Positions 31,779 to 41,815 of a DNA stretch of 64,000 nt are shown here, in pieces. Source of the stretch: Bacteroidota bacterium (lineage in GTDB: Bacteria; Bacteroidota; Bacteroidia; Chitinophagales; Chitinophagaceae); contig JAFDYD010000038.1 in NCBI GenBank assembly GCA_018267615.1, forward strand, positions 123,376 through 187,375, read 5' to 3'. A program made the position numbers and the translations under genes. Under the pieces are notes generated by a model, which ran no database searches, was not told where the DNA came from, and saw only the letters and a list, made by a program, of their open reading frames with translations. Each line of letters starts with the position of its first letter. Position 1 is the stretch's first letter.

Positions 31779-33206
31779 TCCATCAACTCTCTTCCGCTCC
31801 GCCTTTCTCAAGTACCGATACAGCGGCACTCCAATAAGCGTGAGAAGAATTCCAAAAACAGAATTGATGATCGGCGATTGCCCGTTGAGATAATTATTAA
31901 TATCGTTATAGAGGATCACTATCACATAGAAAAGTGTAAAAATGATAAATATCAAAGGCACGGTTGGATATCCAAATACTTTATAAGGACGATTTGCATT
32001 GGGGAATTTCTTACGAAGAATAAAAACTCCGATGGCTGTGAGCCCGTAAAATATCCACGACATAAACACAAACATGTCGGCAAGAATATCGAAGGAACCG
32101 CTGAACACGAGAACAATACTCCATGCGCCGATCAGGAATACAGCATTTCCTGGTGTTTGAAAACGCGGATGTACTTTACCTGTCCATCTAAAAAAATTTC
32201 CATCGGCGCCCATCGCAAAAACTACCCGGGCATTCGTCAACAAGTTGATATTGGTTGCACCAAAACAAGAAATGATGATCAGCAGCGCAATGAAACCACC
32301 GCCGGCAATTCCGAGTGCAACCTTGGTCGCATCAGAAGCGACAAGCGGTGACTTGGACATGATATCTAACGGCAATACATACATGTAGGCGAGGTTGACC
32401 AAAATATAAACCGCAATACAAATAGCCAGGCCCACAACAAGACTCTTGGTAATATTTTTCTCTGGATTTTTTATCTCGCCTGCTACGCTATTGATATTTA
32501 CCCATCCGTCGTAGCATGCGAACGCGCCGGTGGTCGCCGCCATCATCGCGCCTACCAGCGACCATCCCGTTAAATGAAAATCTTTTGCGTTTGTAATTAA
32601 ATTTTTCGCAGACCCTGCTCCTGAAAATAATATCCCGAAAATGAGTAGCACGATGGCGAGAATTTTCAAGGCAGTCGCGATAAACTGTATCGCATTTCCA
32701 GAACGCACGCTGAGATAATTCACGATCATCAGTCCAAAAATGATGAAAGAAGAAACAATCTTCACCCCAAAATTTTGCAGCGGGAAAATGTTTCCTATCA
32801 TGGGTATGTGCAATTTTATTGATAGTTCCGTTGCTTCTGTAAAATTTGGGAAATGAAAAAAATAATTTAAGTATTCCGCGCAGACGAATGCGACTGCAGC
32901 AATAGCTGCTGTGTTAATAACGGCGATGGTTGACCATCCATATAGAAATGCAATAAAATCATTGTAAGATTTCTGTAAATAAATATATTCTCCGCCTGTC
33001 TCCGGGTACATACTGCCCAATTCCGCGAATACCATTCCTCCAAATAAAGACATGATCCCGGAAACCAGCCACACCACGATCAGCAAAACAGGTGATCCTA
33101 ATTGCGCCGCCATGGTCGCCGGTTTCATAAAAATGCTCGATCCGACAACGCTTCCAACAACAATTGAAATAGCGGACCACAACCCGATGCTTTTCTTTAA
33201 TTCCAT
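31767..33206 (-). CDS. APC family amino-acid permease
   Basis: The 479-residue inner-membrane protein has about twelve helices. The first holds the APC motif SIVVGSVVGSSIFMKPA (glycine-rich break, about residues 14-30), and FAELGSMYPETGGEYIYL follows near 60-77. Both are typical of the LAT/AAT-like branch of amino acid-polyamine-organocation carriers. The substrate cannot be told. It is monocistronic; the upstream gap holds a palindrome. The C-terminal LSG comes from within the perfect hairpin. Confidence 0.9.
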   Translation of the reverse strand: MELKKSIGLWSAISIVVGSVVGSSIFMKPATMAAQLGSPVLLIVVWLVSGIMSLFGGMVFAELGSMYPETGGEYIYLQKSYNDFIAFLYGWSTIAVINTAAIAAVAFVCAEYLNYFFHFPNFTEATELSIKLHIPMIGNIFPLQNFGVKIVSSFIIFGLMIVNYLSVRSGNAIQFIATALKILAIVLLIFGILFSGAGSAKNLITNAKDFHLTGWSLVGAMMAATTGAFACYDGWVNINSVAGEIKNPEKNITKSLVVGLAICIAVYILVNLAYMYVLPLDIMSKSPLVASDATKVALGIAGGGFIALLIIISCFGATNINLLTNARVVFAMGADGNFFRWTGKVHPRFQTPGNAVFLIGAWSIVLVFSGSFDILADMFVFMSWIFYGLTAIGVFILRKKFPNANRPYKVFGYPTVPLIFIIFTLFYVIVILYNDINNYLNGQSPIINSVFGILLTLIGVPLYRYLRKAERKRVDGLSG

Positions 33207-33239
33207 TTATTGAGCTTTATTTGATCGGAGCATAGAGAA

Positions 33240-33342
33240 ATATTCAATATTCGTTACTCAATATTTAATGTTCAAGTGTTATTAAAAATTCAGAACATCA
33301 TTCAAACTTGTAAATTGATTATTGCGTGTTGAATTGAATATT
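33240..33342. repeat. Inverted repeat of attcaatatt words
   Basis: The left arm aatattcaatattcg..aatgttcaag (about 33240-33276) pairs imperfectly with cttgtaaattgattattg..gaattgaatatt (33307-33342). The vocabulary (attcaa/atatt) does not recur elsewhere in the window. It fills the gap between two minus-strand genes, so it lies downstream of the Rieske gene and upstream of the permease gene. Confidence 0.65.
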
Positions 33343-33357
33343 TTTTACATCTGCGAT

Positions 33358-34440
33358 TTATTTCATGCACTCGGCAATCATCCTGTGAAAATGATGTGTT
33401 CCTTGCTCTCTTGTTACTGAATATCGTCCATGTTGATAAAACCTCGAACGAATTCCTTTTTGTACATTTTCCACAACTTCTTCATCTTCCATTTCAACCT
33501 GGTCGAGGCCGGAACCAGCGCCGGTGTTGAACTTTGTTTCATTCCATATGTAAGTATAGAAGGAAACTTTTGTTTCGTGAATGTTCAAAGGCTTCACAAT
33601 ATTTACCGACAATCCCCATGGGTAGAAATTAAACATCATATTGGGGAAAACAAAAAAATAATAAGCTGCGATTTTTTTCCCATAATCCACCGATGAAGAA
33701 GGCAACACGAAACAGTCTTCATCGTCTTTTGCAATACCAAGTTGAAGATTGGACCACTTGAAAAGTTCTGTTGTATAATTCCCGAAATCAATCACAGCAT
33801 TGAGCCCGGCATGCACAAACGGAATATGAAAACCTTCGAGATAATTTTCGCAATACAGCGCCCAATTTGCTTTCACCATAAAATCTTTTGACAAACCGGG
33901 ATGAAAAATAAAATCATCAACAGGCAGCCATCCGACGCGATTCATCATTTCTCCTAAAAAAAGATCAGGAGTATGGATATTGTTCAACGATGTGAATAAC
34001 CATTTCCCCCAATTAAAAATTGGGAGTTGATGTAAGCTGTCGTCAGCCGAAGGAAAGTCTTTCACTTCTTTAAACTCTGGCATCGATAGAAATTTTCCAT
34101 CGAGGTGAAAAAGCCTGCCGTGATATTTGCAACGAAGATTGGTTGCAGCGCAGGCTCGATCGGCAATGATATTGCCCCGGTGCGTGCAAACATTTGACAA
34201 TAGATGTACTTTGCTTGTTTTATCCTTCGTTAATACCAATGGTTCATCCAAATAATTTTCGAGTAACGTGATTGGGTAAACGCTGCCGGGTTCTTTCACC
34301 ATATCCGTATCGCCGATCCATTGCCAGCCGGAGGCAAATAATTTTTCTTTCGCCAGCTCAAATACTTTATCACTTGTGTAAAATTCCTTATTGATCGTTT
34401 TGGCCCTGGCGATATCTTTTTCAGTATGAAAAACAGCCAT
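33358..34440 (-). CDS. Rieske 2Fe-2S ring-hydroxylating oxygenase, alpha subunit-like
   Basis: The 360-residue cytoplasmic protein has a Rieske motif with Cys85 and His87 (CTHRG) and Cys104 and His107 (CKYHG), and a C-terminal catalytic domain with NYLEGFHIPFVH, where His205 and His210 should bind the mononuclear iron. This layout matches RHO alpha subunits and choline monooxygenase-like enzymes. No ferredoxin or reductase partner is encoded nearby, so the electron source must be elsewhere. It is monocistronic. The substrate is unknown; quaternary amines or aromatic acids are possible by family. Confidence 0.88.
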   Translation of the reverse strand: MAVFHTEKDIARAKTINKEFYTSDKVFELAKEKLFASGWQWIGDTDMVKEPGSVYPITLLENYLDEPLVLTKDKTSKVHLLSNVCTHRGNIIADRACAATNLRCKYHGRLFHLDGKFLSMPEFKEVKDFPSADDSLHQLPIFNWGKWLFTSLNNIHTPDLFLGEMMNRVGWLPVDDFIFHPGLSKDFMVKANWALYCENYLEGFHIPFVHAGLNAVIDFGNYTTELFKWSNLQLGIAKDDEDCFVLPSSSVDYGKKIAAYYFFVFPNMMFNFYPWGLSVNIVKPLNIHETKVSFYTYIWNETKFNTGAGSGLDQVEMEDEEVVENVQKGIRSRFYQHGRYSVTREQGTHHFHRMIAECMK

Positions 34441-34619
34441 AAAATAAATGTTGTGCTCTAAGATAATGATTAGTCGTCAGACACGATACGTCTGCAAATC
34501 AGGTTTAACTTCCCAGGTTTAGTGATCCAGGTTATTCAAATTAATTCTCTGGCAATTGTTGGATTACGCGAATGTGCGTAGATTTATATGAATTGCATCA
34601 GGAAATAAATGTGTTGGAT

Positions 34620-35402
34620 ATGGATACAACAAAAGAGTTACGATTGGCAGTTTTGATCGATGCGGACAATGTTCCGTATTCGAATATCAAAGCAATGCTG
34701 GAAGAGATGGCGAAATATGGCACGCTCACTTTTAAAAGAATTTATGCCGATTGGACAAAGCCCACCGTATCCGGTTGGAAAATGGTATTGCTGGAGCATG
34801 CTATTGCGCCGATTCAGCAATACAGCTATACAACTGGAAAAAATTCCAGCGACTCAGCAATGATCATCGATGCGATGGATATTTTGTATTCCCAGAAAGT
34901 GGATGGCTTCTGTCTCGTTTCGAGTGACAGCGATTTTACACGGCTCGCAACCCGATTGCGTGAAGCCGGAATGAAAGTATTTGGTTTTGGAGAAAGAAAA
35001 ACACCAGCTTCGTTTATTGCTGCCTGTGATAAATTTATTTACATAGAAATATTATCGAGAGAAGATACAAAAAACGAAACTATAAAATCGCCCGCGAAAC
35101 CTGCCAATAAAAATACGGCTGCAAAAACGCAAGTTGCAGTGTCGGCTCCTTCGATATTAAAGGTAGATCGCGACTTGATAAGACTCATCAAGGCCAGCAT
35201 CAATGATATTGCGGATGAAAATGGCTGGGCGTTTTTGGGCGATCTTGGAAATTTCCTGATCAAAAAACAGCCAAATTTTGATTCACGCAATTATGGATTC
35301 AGCAAACTTGTTTCTTTGATAAAGAGTATCGGCCAATTTGAAATTGATGAACGAGAGTCGGGCAAGAAAAACATCCGGCATGTGTATGTGAAAAATAAGT
35401 AA
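34620..35402 (+). CDS. NYN (PIN-like) domain protein with C-terminal LOTUS/OST-HTH domain
   Basis: From ATG at 34620 (preceded by aggaaataaa) the protein has 260 residues. The NYN nuclease-like domain covers about 5-150, with acidic residues at LIDADN and VSSDSDF that match the metal-binding Asp set of LabA/NYN proteins. A low-complexity linker (about 155-185) leads to a LOTUS/OST-HTH domain (about 187-258: DLIRLIKASI, WAFLGDLGNFL, YGFSKLVSLI). This pairing suggests a ribonuclease targeted to structured or G-rich RNA. The frame extends upstream to 34572, but those residues look non-native. Confidence 0.88.
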   Translation: MDTTKELRLAVLIDADNVPYSNIKAMLEEMAKYGTLTFKRIYADWTKPTVSGWKMVLLEHAIAPIQQYSYTTGKNSSDSAMIIDAMDILYSQKVDGFCLVSSDSDFTRLATRLREAGMKVFGFGERKTPASFIAACDKFIYIEILSREDTKNETIKSPAKPANKNTAAKTQVAVSAPSILKVDRDLIRLIKASINDIADENGWAFLGDLGNFLIKKQPNFDSRNYGFSKLVSLIKSIGQFEIDERESGKKNIRHVYVKNK

Positions 35403-35485
35403 TAGATTTTTTGTGAGATCTGGAAAATAGGATGTGTTTGCCCGGGGCTTTTGTTGCACGAAAATGATTTCAAAATAATTACCAA

Positions 35486-36199
35486 ATGCTAAGTAAAGAA
35501 AGGACTTTTAAAAGCAATATTTTACTGGCCAGCTTTACAGCTTCTACAGCAGGGATGACAAATATCGCAGGCGTCATGGCTTGCTATGCTTTTACTTCGA
35601 ATGTGACTGGACACGCAGTAAATTTCGCAAAGCATATGCTTGCCCGAAATTTTTTTGAAATGTTTGTTGTTTTTGGCTGGTTAATGATGTTCATACTTGG
35701 CGCGGGTATTGCCCATTTCCTGATTCGCTCATATGAATACAAAGGACCTTATTTTGCCCATGCATTACCGATTGTAGTCGTACTTTTCCTTTTGATTTTT
35801 ATTGGAATTTTTGGTTATAAAATGCACGAAGATTCGGAAAATGATATTCTTATTTTGAGTTTTACGCTTTTACTTACCATGGGAATGCAAAACAGCGCCG
35901 TGAATACGATATCAGAAGGGAAAATAAAAACATCTCACCTCACAGGTTTGTTTACAGATCTTGGCGCGGAATTATCTGAATGGTTACATCCGAAAACGGA
36001 CCGGCCTCCGCAACTCGCTCAAAAAATTCAATTGCGCGTATCTATCCTCGCATTTTATATTCTCGGAGCATTGATCGGCGGATGGCTTTTTATCAAAATA
36101 AGTTATGCCACCTTCTATGCAATTGCCGCAACGCTTTTGGTATTGATCTTCTATGATATTGCGGTCATGAGGATAAAAAAAGAAACGGAGGCGGACTGA
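35486..36199 (+). CDS. YoaK/DUF1275 family membrane protein
   Basis: The 237-residue inner-membrane protein has about six helices. The DUF1275 hallmarks are present: ASFTASTAGMTNIAGV (about residues 11-26), TSNVTGHAVNFAK and the C-terminal-half MGMQNSAVNTISEGKIKTSHLTG (in part), with conserved Asn, Gly and Thr in the membrane. The function is unknown; an uncharacterised transporter is likely by family. It is separated from the LOTUS gene by 83 nt and from the DUF1080 gene by 98 nt, so it could be part of a loose unit. Confidence 0.88.
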   Translation: MLSKERTFKSNILLASFTASTAGMTNIAGVMACYAFTSNVTGHAVNFAKHMLARNFFEMFVVFGWLMMFILGAGIAHFLIRSYEYKGPYFAHALPIVVVLFLLIFIGIFGYKMHEDSENDILILSFTLLLTMGMQNSAVNTISEGKIKTSHLTGLFTDLGAELSEWLHPKTDRPPQLAQKIQLRVSILAFYILGALIGGWLFIKISYATFYAIAATLLVLIFYDIAVMRIKKETEAD

Positions 36200-36297
36200 T
36201 ATGGCGAATCGTATTTTGTGAGACCGCTATTTTTATGACTAACATCTTCTTTACAAATTTTATCATAAATTGTCGTTTCATTATCAAATCAATTTTT

Positions 36298-37092
36298 ATG
36301 TCACCCATTGCTTGTTCCGGTTCAAAAAAAATCTCCCTTTCAATTGCTATCGCTATACTAGCGTGTATAAATTCAGTAAATGCGCAGCAAGGAGATCCAA
36401 AGGCTACTGAATTTTATAGCCCCGTTCCAAAAATTGTTACACCTGGCAATACAACTGCCGATGCACCATCCGACGCAGTGATTTTATTCGATGGGAAAAA
36501 TCTTGATCAATGGAGATCGGTGAAGGATACGACAAAGCCGGCAGATTGGACGGTTGCAGACGGTGTCATCACGGTAAAAAAATCTGCTGGTAACATAGAG
36601 ACGAAACAATCTTTTATGGATTATCAATTGCATATCGAATGGCGCATTCCTGCAAATATTACCGGCGAAGGACAGGCTCGTGGTAATAGCGGCGTATTCC
36701 TTGCTTCGATAGGACCCGGCGATGCCGGATATGAATTGCAGGTGTTGGATTGTTACAATAATAAAACTTATGTAAACGGTCAGACCGCAAGTATTTACAA
36801 GCAAAGTATTCCTTTGGCAAATGCTTGTAAAAAACCTGGTGAATGGCAGACCTACGATGTGGTTTGGACAGCGCCGCGTTTTAATGACGATGGTTCTGTA
36901 AAATCACCCGCACGCGTAACCGCATTTCATAATGGCGTGCTTGTTCAAAATAATTATGAGTTGAAAGGTGTGACGATGTATATCGGTCAGCCATTCTATA
37001 AAAAACATGGAGCATCACCCATAAAATTACAAGCGCATGGTGATCCCAGCGAGCCGATTAACTACAGAAATATTTGGGTAAGAAACCTGTAG
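36298..37092 (+). CDS. Secreted DUF1080 (3-keto-disaccharide hydrolase-like) protein
   Basis: From ATG at 36298 the protein has 264 residues with a signal peptide ending near NAQQ. The DUF1080 concanavalin-like domain covers about residues 55-262: VILFDGKNLDQWRS, ADWTVADGVITV, YQLHIEWRIP, GNSGVFLAS, GYELQVLDCYNN, NYRNIWVRNL. Members are periplasmic or outer-membrane glycan-binding or hydrolysing proteins, and some cleave 3-keto-glycosides. The upstream frame to 36235 is unlikely. It ends 34 nt before the palindrome that separates it from a convergent gene. Confidence 0.9.
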   Translation: MSPIACSGSKKISLSIAIAILACINSVNAQQGDPKATEFYSPVPKIVTPGNTTADAPSDAVILFDGKNLDQWRSVKDTTKPADWTVADGVITVKKSAGNIETKQSFMDYQLHIEWRIPANITGEGQARGNSGVFLASIGPGDAGYELQVLDCYNNKTYVNGQTASIYKQSIPLANACKKPGEWQTYDVVWTAPRFNDDGSVKSPARVTAFHNGVLVQNNYELKGVTMYIGQPFYKKHGASPIKLQAHGDPSEPINYRNIWVRNL

Positions 37093-37126
37093 TGAATGTG
37101 GGAATGAATAGTCGATTGGTCGATAA

Positions 37127-37215
37127 GTTGATTGGTTGATTCTTTGCGCTTTTGCGTCTTTGCGTGAAAAGTCCTCGCGCAAAGACGCAAAAGCGCAAAG
37201 AATCAACCAATCAAC
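37127..37215. repeat. 40-bp-stem hairpin, vocabulary A with B flank
   Basis: Arms 37127-37166 and 37176-37215 pair over 40 bp with one mismatch and a 9-nt loop. The inner core ggttgattctttgcgctttt.. equals that of 31676-31778 and 50111-50185. To the left, 37107-37126 adds a B word (gtcgattggtcgataa) that has no full partner on the right, so the element looks like A inserted next to B. Confidence 0.97.
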
Positions 37216-37225
37216 TTTTTATTCA

Positions 37226-38740
37226 CTATTGCTGTTCATAAACATAAATCGCTCCACTGTCAAATTGTTGAATGAGGGTCATTTTTTTATTTTTCAAAAC
37301 TTCCTGCAGGCTCAATAAATCCGGGTTGTCGACATCGTTGAACCATACGACATAATGATGGTTCTCTGCATAGAATTTTTGCACATCATTTGGAAATACA
37401 ACCTGTGGTAATAATTGTGCTGCTTTTCCCGTAAAAAAATAAAATGCATCACCGGCGTTTGAGTAAATAGCATATTTTGGTTTGAAAATATTTTTATTCT
37501 CCTGCATATAACGCACAATATCCAATTGAGGAAATGGATCCTCACCATAACCGGGGATACCAGCATCTTTCACACCATCGTATGTTTCATAATCCGCAGC
37601 GAGCTGGTGATTCTGAAAAATAGCAACCGTCAATAATCCCAAACCGACAATGCCCGCTTTTTTTATGGGGTTGAATTTATTTGCTATTGAAGGCACCCAA
37701 CAACTAAGGCTCCAGACCAACGGAATAAAAAGCGGCGACAATAAGCGATTGGTAAATTGCTCATAACGGGAAGCTGTAGCCGATAAGAGCATGAATGCAA
37801 TATATACAACACAGAATGCGGCCGCAATGCATTCATATGAATCCGGTTTGGCTTTCTTCCAAAGGAAAAACGCAAATACGATTGCGCATATTAAGAAAGA
37901 TGCAACGGTTACGATAAAGGCGGCGGTATTGGTTTTTGGGAAGGGTAGCCAGTCGGTAAGTATGCTTCCGAAATAATAAATATTTTGCAACAGTGTCGTT
38001 GTCCCTTTTTGTCTGACACCAGTAGCAACACCGGTTGCTGAAATGTTTCTTACGATGTTGATAAAAAGAAGTGAGCTTGAGATGATGCTATAGGAAATGA
38101 CATGGAATATTCTTGTTGTAATTTTTGCCTCTCGATTTAGTATTATCAACATCCCGCCGGCGCTTAGTAAAGCGATGCCCGCATAACGCGTAACACAGGC
38201 AAGTGCGACTACAATAGATAGAGTAATCAGTGAGGGAATCGTTTTTTTCTGAAAATAATTCCTCATACTGATCATAAAAAAAATCGTCAGTAATATAAAT
38301 AGGGTTTCTGACCACAGCATTGAATAAACTTCCAGAAGAGAAGGACTCAATACAAGACAACTTAAGATGATGAGTTTGTACCACCGCGAAAAAAAAGAGA
38401 AGACATTCATGATGGCCCCGCAAAAATAAAGTAACAGTGCGAAAAGTAAACCATTCATCACTGCACCGGAAACGACCGGGTCAAGCCTCGTGATAAAATT
38501 TATTGCAGCTAAAAAAATCGGGTACAATGCCGGAAATACAACCAGCGGCATATTATCAAAACCAATTAAGCCACGACCATTGTAAAAATTTCTTGCGGTA
38601 CTGATATATGTTACGGAATCGGGAGAAACGCCAATGCCACTATGATGGGAGAATACCTGGATGATAAAAAAGCCGATAGCACCCGCTATCAAAGAATCTA
38701 TATTTTCCGATAATCCAAAGAAATGTTTCCGGGATTTCAT
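37226..38740 (-). CDS. Membrane glycosyltransferase, GT39/GT-C-like
   Basis: From ATG at 38740 the protein has 504 residues with about eleven membrane helices. The first loop carries PDSVTYISTARNFYNG (about residues 38-53), an acidic DSxxY pattern close to the catalytic Asp site of polyprenyl-phosphate-dependent GT-C enzymes. The last 100 residues are a soluble extracytoplasmic part. It probably transfers a sugar from a lipid carrier outside the membrane. The frame extends 50 residues further upstream, but that stretch is not hydrophobic in the expected way and has no family likeness. It stands alone. Confidence 0.75.
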   Translation of the reverse strand: MKSRKHFFGLSENIDSLIAGAIGFFIIQVFSHHSGIGVSPDSVTYISTARNFYNGRGLIGFDNMPLVVFPALYPIFLAAINFITRLDPVVSGAVMNGLLFALLLYFCGAIMNVFSFFSRWYKLIILSCLVLSPSLLEVYSMLWSETLFILLTIFFMISMRNYFQKKTIPSLITLSIVVALACVTRYAGIALLSAGGMLIILNREAKITTRIFHVISYSIISSSLLFINIVRNISATGVATGVRQKGTTTLLQNIYYFGSILTDWLPFPKTNTAAFIVTVASFLICAIVFAFFLWKKAKPDSYECIAAAFCVVYIAFMLLSATASRYEQFTNRLLSPLFIPLVWSLSCWVPSIANKFNPIKKAGIVGLGLLTVAIFQNHQLAADYETYDGVKDAGIPGYGEDPFPQLDIVRYMQENKNIFKPKYAIYSNAGDAFYFFTGKAAQLLPQVVFPNDVQKFYAENHHYVVWFNDVDNPDLLSLQEVLKNKKMTLIQQFDSGAIYVYEQQ

Positions 38741-38960
38741 GTAGAAACTGAAGTTTATAACATTGCTTATAATCCGGAAACGTAAAACGGCCAACCTAAC
38801 GTGGAAATATTTTTCGTCTCCTGTTTCAAACAGCGCGAATGTACGGCTTAAAGAAAAATGATGGATGCAAAAATCAATCCACAATAACATAATATTTACC
38901 GGGTAAAATTTTTTCTATCCATCTTATCAGGTAATTTCAATCAATGAATCAGGTATCTCG

Positions 38961-41786
38961 ATGAGACTACAAAGGGTTTTATTTCTTTATTTCATACTAT
39001 CATATTCACTGCCTGGATGGAGCCAGCCATTTGGCGGCAATCCACCGTTCCTGAAATGGCAACAAATAAATAACGATACTGCCAGAATTATTTTTCCAGC
39101 CGGACTTGAAAAACAAGCGAACGATGTATTTTCCATTGTGCAATCTCTAAGCAAACAAACGATCGGCACTATTGGTAAAACCCAGCGGAAAATTAATATC
39201 ATTTTTCAAAACCAGACTGTCATCTCTAACGGTTATGTGCAACTGGCGCCTTTTAAAAGTGAGTTCCAGCTGACAGCTGACCAAAACAGTTTTGAACTTG
39301 GAAGTCTGCCCTGGGCAGAACAACTTGCGATTCACGAATACCGCCATGTACAGCAATACAACAATTACCGGGTCGGCTTGTCAAGAGCTTTTTTTTATCT
39401 TTTTGGGCAGGGGGGACAAGAACTAGCAAATAGCATCGCTGTTCCGAATTGGTTTTGGGAAGGGGACGCCGTCTACCAGGAAACGCTGGTAAGTGAACAG
39501 GGTAGAGGAAGGCTTCCAACTTTTTTTAATGGATACAAGTCGATATGGGTTGCGGATAAAAATTATTCCTGGATGAAATTGCGCAACGGATCATTGCTTG
39601 ATTACACACCCGATCATTACCCGCTTGGTTACATGATGGTGGCATATGGCCGTGAAAAATTCGGCGATGAATTCTGGAAGAAAACAACGCACGATGCTGC
39701 GGCATTTAAAGGATTATTTTATCCACTACAAAAAGCAGTCGCCAGGTATTCTGGAGAATCGTACCAGGCATTTCAAAAAAATGCGTTGAATTATTTTCGA
39801 CAACAAATAAAAGTGGATAATTCAAATGATTCGATTATTCAGTACGCGCGAGGGCATAAACATTTTGTTGCCGATGAAGAATTTCCGCAGTTTATGGATC
39901 GAGATCACATTGTGTATGTTCGCAGTTCTTACACGGAGCCTCCGGCATTTGTTATTCGTGATATCATTCATCAGCAGGAAAAAAAGATAATCACAAAATC
40001 GGTGTCGCTGGATTCTTATTTTTCATATAAAAATGATAAAATCGTGTATGCTGCCTATGAGCCCGATACCAGATGGGGTTGGCGTGATTTTAATGTGATT
40101 CGTGTATTGGATACCAAAACTGGAAAAGACAAAAGAATAACTACTAAATCAAAATATTTTTCACCAGATATTTCGACGGACGGATTGCATGTTGTTGCAG
40201 TTCATGTGTCGGATGATGGAAAAACGGAATTGCATATTATTAACAGTCGTACCGGCGCCATCGAAAAAAATATTCGAAACCCGGATGGATTTTATTTCAC
40301 CTATCCGAAGTTCTACCAGGAAAATCGGGTAGTCGCTCCTGTTAGAAATCAACTTGGCCAAATGGCTCTTGGTATTTTTGACATCAACACAGGGAGCGCT
40401 GAATGGATCACATGTTTTAGCATGAATGTTATTGGCTTCCCTTCTCTACAAAGTGATACTATTTATTTTTCCGCTACCAGGGATGGCCTTGATCTTTTGT
40501 TTGCTTTTGCAAATCATCGATTGTACCGGCTTAAATCAAATAGTATGAATGAGCCGACGGGAAATTATCAATTGCAAGAAGGTTTTGGAAGATATGCCTG
40601 GACAAGTTTTACTGCTGTTGGATATAAAATAAATATTGCAGACGAGCATAAAAACAATTTAGAACCGATATCGGCAGAACAATGGTCGACTCCATTGATC
40701 ACGCAACATATTCAATCGCTCGAAAAAGGAGTTCACGTGTTGAACGACAGCGTCAGACTGCCTCAGCATACGGTGCATCCTTATTCTTTGCTGACGGGTT
40801 TTTTTAATTTTCATAGCTGGCGCCCCTATCTCGATGACCCGGATTATACTTTTGGATTATCGGGAGAGAATGTGATGAATACAATGGAGACCGAAATATA
40901 TGTCGGCTATAATCGCAACGAAGAATATAAGCGCATAGGCATTAACGGTATATATGGCGCCTGGTTTCCCTGGATCAGTGCAGGATTGAATTATACGTTC
41001 GACAGAAATACTTTTTTCCGTGGTCATAAAGTTTATTGGGATGAGGCAAAAGCCAGGGTGGGTCTGTTGGTTCCATTGAATTTTAGTAAAGGAAGATGGT
41101 ACACTTCGCTGCAAGCGGGTTCAGATATTGCATACAGCCAGCAATATTTTAAAGGATTTTACAAGGATAGTTTTGCCAACAGGGGATATGCTTCTATCAA
41201 TCCGACATTGAGTTTTATTAACCAGACACAGAAAGCAAGAAGACAAATTTTTCCTTCTTTTGCTCAGTCTCTTTTGGTAAGTTACAATAGGGCAATTTCT
41301 AATCTTGAAGGAAATCAATTACTCGCTTCGGCCTATTTTTATTTTCCTGGCGTTGCACATACGCATAGCCTGGTATTTGCTGCGGCTTACCAGGGAAGAG
41401 ATGATCTGGGGCAAATCGGTTTCTCTAATAGTTTTCCGTTTTCGCGAGGATATAGTGGTGAGAATTTTTACCGAATGTACCGGCTGGCAGCGAATTATCA
41501 TTTCCCGTTGGTTTATCCGGATTGGGGGTTCGGAAATGTGCTTTATTTCCTGCGTGTTCGTTCAAATGCTTTTTTTGATTATACAAAAGTTCCGATCAAT
41601 GTTTCCAACGGCAATGCTCAACCGCAGTATCGCTCTTATGGAGCAGAAATTTATTTTGATACTAAATGGTGGAACCAATTGCCCATCAGTTTTGGTATAC
41701 GTTATAGCCGTTTAATGGATCCCGATTACGAAGGAAGATCGCCGAACCAGTGGGAGTTTATTTTGCCTTTGAATTTGTTGAATTGA
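38961..41786 (+). CDS. HExxH peptidase, TolB-like propeller and outer-membrane barrel in one chain
   Basis: The 941-residue protein has a signal peptide (about 1-22). Residues about 30-270 look like a gluzincin peptidase: HEYRH at 125-129 supplies two zinc ligands and the general base, and Glu167 in WFWEGDA is the likely third ligand. Residues about 280-560 hold TolB/WD40-like repeats (FSPDISTDGLHVVAVHVSDDG and similar). From about 600 onwards alternating aromatic strands, ending in FILPLNLLN, indicate a beta barrel. It should sit in the outer membrane with a periplasmic or surface protease head. The target is unknown. It is monocistronic. Confidence 0.75.
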   Translation: MRLQRVLFLYFILSYSLPGWSQPFGGNPPFLKWQQINNDTARIIFPAGLEKQANDVFSIVQSLSKQTIGTIGKTQRKINIIFQNQTVISNGYVQLAPFKSEFQLTADQNSFELGSLPWAEQLAIHEYRHVQQYNNYRVGLSRAFFYLFGQGGQELANSIAVPNWFWEGDAVYQETLVSEQGRGRLPTFFNGYKSIWVADKNYSWMKLRNGSLLDYTPDHYPLGYMMVAYGREKFGDEFWKKTTHDAAAFKGLFYPLQKAVARYSGESYQAFQKNALNYFRQQIKVDNSNDSIIQYARGHKHFVADEEFPQFMDRDHIVYVRSSYTEPPAFVIRDIIHQQEKKIITKSVSLDSYFSYKNDKIVYAAYEPDTRWGWRDFNVIRVLDTKTGKDKRITTKSKYFSPDISTDGLHVVAVHVSDDGKTELHIINSRTGAIEKNIRNPDGFYFTYPKFYQENRVVAPVRNQLGQMALGIFDINTGSAEWITCFSMNVIGFPSLQSDTIYFSATRDGLDLLFAFANHRLYRLKSNSMNEPTGNYQLQEGFGRYAWTSFTAVGYKINIADEHKNNLEPISAEQWSTPLITQHIQSLEKGVHVLNDSVRLPQHTVHPYSLLTGFFNFHSWRPYLDDPDYTFGLSGENVMNTMETEIYVGYNRNEEYKRIGINGIYGAWFPWISAGLNYTFDRNTFFRGHKVYWDEAKARVGLLVPLNFSKGRWYTSLQAGSDIAYSQQYFKGFYKDSFANRGYASINPTLSFINQTQKARRQIFPSFAQSLLVSYNRAISNLEGNQLLASAYFYFPGVAHTHSLVFAAAYQGRDDLGQIGFSNSFPFSRGYSGENFYRMYRLAANYHFPLVYPDWGFGNVLYFLRVRSNAFFDYTKVPINVSNGNAQPQYRSYGAEIYFDTKWWNQLPISFGIRYSRLMDPDYEGRSPNQWEFILPLNLLN

Positions 41787-41815
41787 AATTTCGAACTGAA
41801 TAGAAAGGATAGAAT

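Noticed and set aside
31680..32351. A 223-codon plus-strand frame with KDAKAQR
   Set aside because: It reads the A palindrome and then the antisense strand of the APC permease gene. Composition is non-protein-like and the permease is certain.
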